Source: Chloroflexota bacterium
GTDB taxonomy: Bacteria; Chloroflexota; Anaerolineae; Anaerolineales; UBA11579
Direction: 5' to 3'
Assembly: GCA_030610225.1 (NCBI GenBank)
Contig: JAUWSD010000087.1
Span: 1 to 5,733 of the forward strand
DNA: 5,733 nt
Shown: piece after piece, positions 4,679-5,733 of the stretch
Layout of the letters: every line of letters starts with the position of its first letter
How positions within the stretch are numbered: the first letter of the stretch is position 1
The notes under the pieces: model-generated
Told to the model about the DNA's origin: nothing
The model's database searches: none
The model's input: the letters and a program-made list of their open reading frames with translations, nothing else
Translations under genes and position numbers: made by a program

Positions 4679-5440
4679 ATCGATCTCATCTATATCTTCC
4701 CAGGTTCCTTCCCGTTCAATATCAATTTCCCCAAATAACTCTTCCTGTGTTGCATTAATACGGAATTCTTTGACCAATTCGAGTAGGGCCAGGAAAGTTA
4801 CAACAACACCAACGCGGGATGTATCTTCACCCAATAACTCCCTAAAAGTAGATTTCTTTTTAGCGAAAAGCTTGTTGCTTATCTGCCAGATCTTTTGGCG
4901 GATCGTGACCTTTGGTTTCCTAACGACCTTATCCAGCGATTCGATATTCTTTTCGTATGTAAAGACTATTTCAGCAGCCTTTACCAGATCCTCAAGACTG
5001 ATGTCACTGATGTCTACTTTTCTTTCGATCTTAGGTGCAGGTGCTCTTCGTATGAATGTGTGCAATCCCGCGTCATCATATACTTTTAATGTCTGGGATA
5101 GTTCTTTATATCGTTTATACAGGATCAATTGGTGGATCAGATCCTCACCGGGGTCTTCTTCCCCTGGGTCCCGGTCAGGCGGTCTGGGAAGGAGGGCCTC
5201 AGATTTTATCTGCATTAATTTAGCAGCAACGAGCAGGAAGCTAGAAGCTTCTTCGATTTCAAAGATAGGAAGCTGATTTACATATTCAAGAAATGAGTTA
5301 GTTACTTTTGCTAAAGCAAGTTTTGTGATGTCTAATTCTTCGTGCTGAATTAATTGCAATAGAAGATCAAGCGGTCCTTGATAATAATCTATCTCAACTT
5401 TATATTTTGTTTGATTGGTAATCGTGTTATCTGTTATCAT
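4661..5440 (-). CDS. scpA: Segregation and condensation protein A (ScpA kleisin)
   Basis: The 259-residue product is the kleisin subunit of the SMC-ScpAB condensin, which bridges SMC heads and organises the chromosome. The N-terminal SMC-binding part has YYQGPLDLLLQLIQHEELDI (19-38), the ASSFLLVAAKLMQIKSEALL helix (65-84), and an acidic linker with RPPDRDPGEEDPGED (86-100). The C-terminal winged helix lies about 190-240 with FLALLELVKE near 215-225. Length is typical. The ATG at 5440 is the only start before YQGPLDLLL, yet no Shine-Dalgarno site precedes it (TTTCCTTTCAG); a TATAAT ends 10 nt upstream, so initiation on a nearly leaderless mRNA is likely. The partner gene scpB, often directly downstream, is not there: the VanZ-like gene converges and overlaps by 18 bp. 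SMC and ScpB must be encoded elsewhere. Confidence 0.94.
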   Translation of the reverse strand: MITDNTITNQTKYKVEIDYYQGPLDLLLQLIQHEELDITKLALAKVTNSFLEYVNQLPIFEIEEASSFLLVAAKLMQIKSEALLPRPPDRDPGEEDPGEDLIHQLILYKRYKELSQTLKVYDDAGLHTFIRRAPAPKIERKVDISDISLEDLVKAAEIVFTYEKNIESLDKVVRKPKVTIRQKIWQISNKLFAKKKSTFRELLGEDTSRVGVVVTFLALLELVKEFRINATQEELFGEIDIEREGTWEDIDEIDLGFSE

Positions 5441-5450
5441 CTGAAAGGAA

Positions 5451-5469
5451 ATTATACCTGACTATTATA
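5451..5469 (-). promoter_or_regulatory. Tandem perfect -10 boxes before scpA
   Basis: Leftward, TATAAT occurs at 5469-5464 and again at 5456-5451. From the second box transcription would begin about 3 to 4 nt before the scpA ATG; from the first, about 17 nt before it. No good -35 matches either (TTTTCG at 5479-5474 for the proximal one). The absence of any ribosome site at the ATG favours use of the proximal box. Confidence 0.45.
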
Positions 5470-5559
5470 TTAACGAAAATCTTATAAACAGAGCAGGTAA
5501 GAAACTGGAATTACTGATTGTCATGAGAAAGTAATCAAAAATTATTGAGGAGTTTTTAA

Positions 5560-5733
5560 ATGTTAGCAGAACCGATAAAAGTAACAGACGCAGAATTCGA
5601 AGATATAGTACTGCAGAATGAACTGCCAGTAGTTGTAGATTTCTGGGCACCATGGTGTGGACCCTGCAAGATGGTAGGGCCGATCCTGGACAAACTTGCT
5701 GAAGAATTCAAAGGTAAAGTGGTTATCGCGAAA
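5560..5733 (+). CDS. trxA: Thioredoxin (N-terminal half; runs off the right edge)
   Basis: The visible 58 residues form the first half of a classic thioredoxin of about 105 to 110 residues, a cytosolic dithiol-disulphide reductase normally recharged by thioredoxin reductase. The active site is FWAPWCGPCK (28-37), with redox Cys33 and Cys36 and the buried Asp27 before it; VTDAEFEDIV (8-17) and GPILDKLAEEF (40-50) are the usual flanking elements. There is no signal peptide. The ATG at 5560 has a strong GAGGAG (5547-5552) 7 nt upstream. It diverges from scpA across 119 bp; this gap holds a weak promoter candidate on the plus strand (CTGACT 5458-5463, 19 bp, TATAAA 5483-5488) that would overlap the scpA -10 region and leave a leader near 65 nt. 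I see no ORF or RNA gene there. Confidence 0.95.
   Translation, partial: MLAEPIKVTDAEFEDIVLQNELPVVVDFWAPWCGPCKMVGPILDKLAEEFKGKVVIAK

Noticed and set aside
4677..4686. AGATCGATCT palindrome at the VanZ-like / scpA junction
   Set aside because: A 10 bp palindrome built of two GATC sites fits the general GATC abundance and has no loop or T-run for termination.
4614..5276. A 220-codon plus-strand frame opposite scpA
   Set aside because: Serine-rich antisense shadow of a well-supported scpA gene, with no ribosome site and no recognisable motif.
5510..5535. ATTACT / AGTAAT inverted repeat around TCATGA upstream of trxA
   Set aside because: Arms of 6 bp with a 14-base loop in AT-rich DNA are weak; I cannot tell an operator from chance.
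5518..5546. TTGTCA (5518-5523) as a -35 for trxA
   Set aside because: The matching -10 would be ATTATT and transcription would start inside or after the GAGGAG ribosome site.

Overview
This 5.7 kb window is compact, AT-leaning bacterial DNA that looks like ordinary chromosome. It holds eight protein-coding genes, two of them cut by the window edges, and one tRNA gene. There is no mobile element, CRISPR array, phage gene or toxin-antitoxin pair. ScpA (condensin), a bacterial-type HisRS, a WCGPC thioredoxin and clear Shine-Dalgarno sites point to a bacterium. The ScpA stretch with RPPDRDPGEEDPGE followed by LILYKRYKE and the HisRS variant resemble what I remember of Chloroflexota (Anaerolineae-like) proteins. 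That placement is an inference from memory and was not searched.

Layout from left to right: a truncated NAD(P)H-hydrate epimerase (YjeF N-terminal type, minus strand) diverges from a YihY/BrkB-type membrane protein (plus). The YihY gene meets a uracil-DNA glycosylase superfamily gene (minus) end to end, with an 8 bp overlap. Next come a strong intrinsic terminator, tRNA-His(GUG) and hisS, all read leftward, so the histidine synthetase gene sits 33 bp before its own tRNA. Exonuclease III (xth) diverges from hisS and is followed by a small VanZ-like membrane protein that starts at TTG with its ribosome site inside the xth stop codon. The VanZ gene overlaps the end of scpA (minus) by 18 bp. A thioredoxin gene (plus) diverges from scpA and runs off the right edge.

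Functional links: hisS and tRNA-His supply histidine decoding together, apparently from one transcript plus an internal promoter. The uracil-DNA glycosylase homologue and exonuclease III represent successive steps of base-excision repair, although they are in separate transcription units. The other genes are unrelated housekeeping functions. Intergenic gaps are 33 to 119 bp, and no stretch over 300 bases lacks a gene.

The most interesting signals are regulatory. Three genes (yihY, the glycosylase, scpA) have a perfect TATAAT 7 to 14 nt before the start codon, predicting leaderless or nearly leaderless mRNAs. The hisS and tRNA-His promoters share an extended -10 core. HisRS itself departs from the classic sequence at two catalytic motifs. 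I found no convincing novel multi-gene system.
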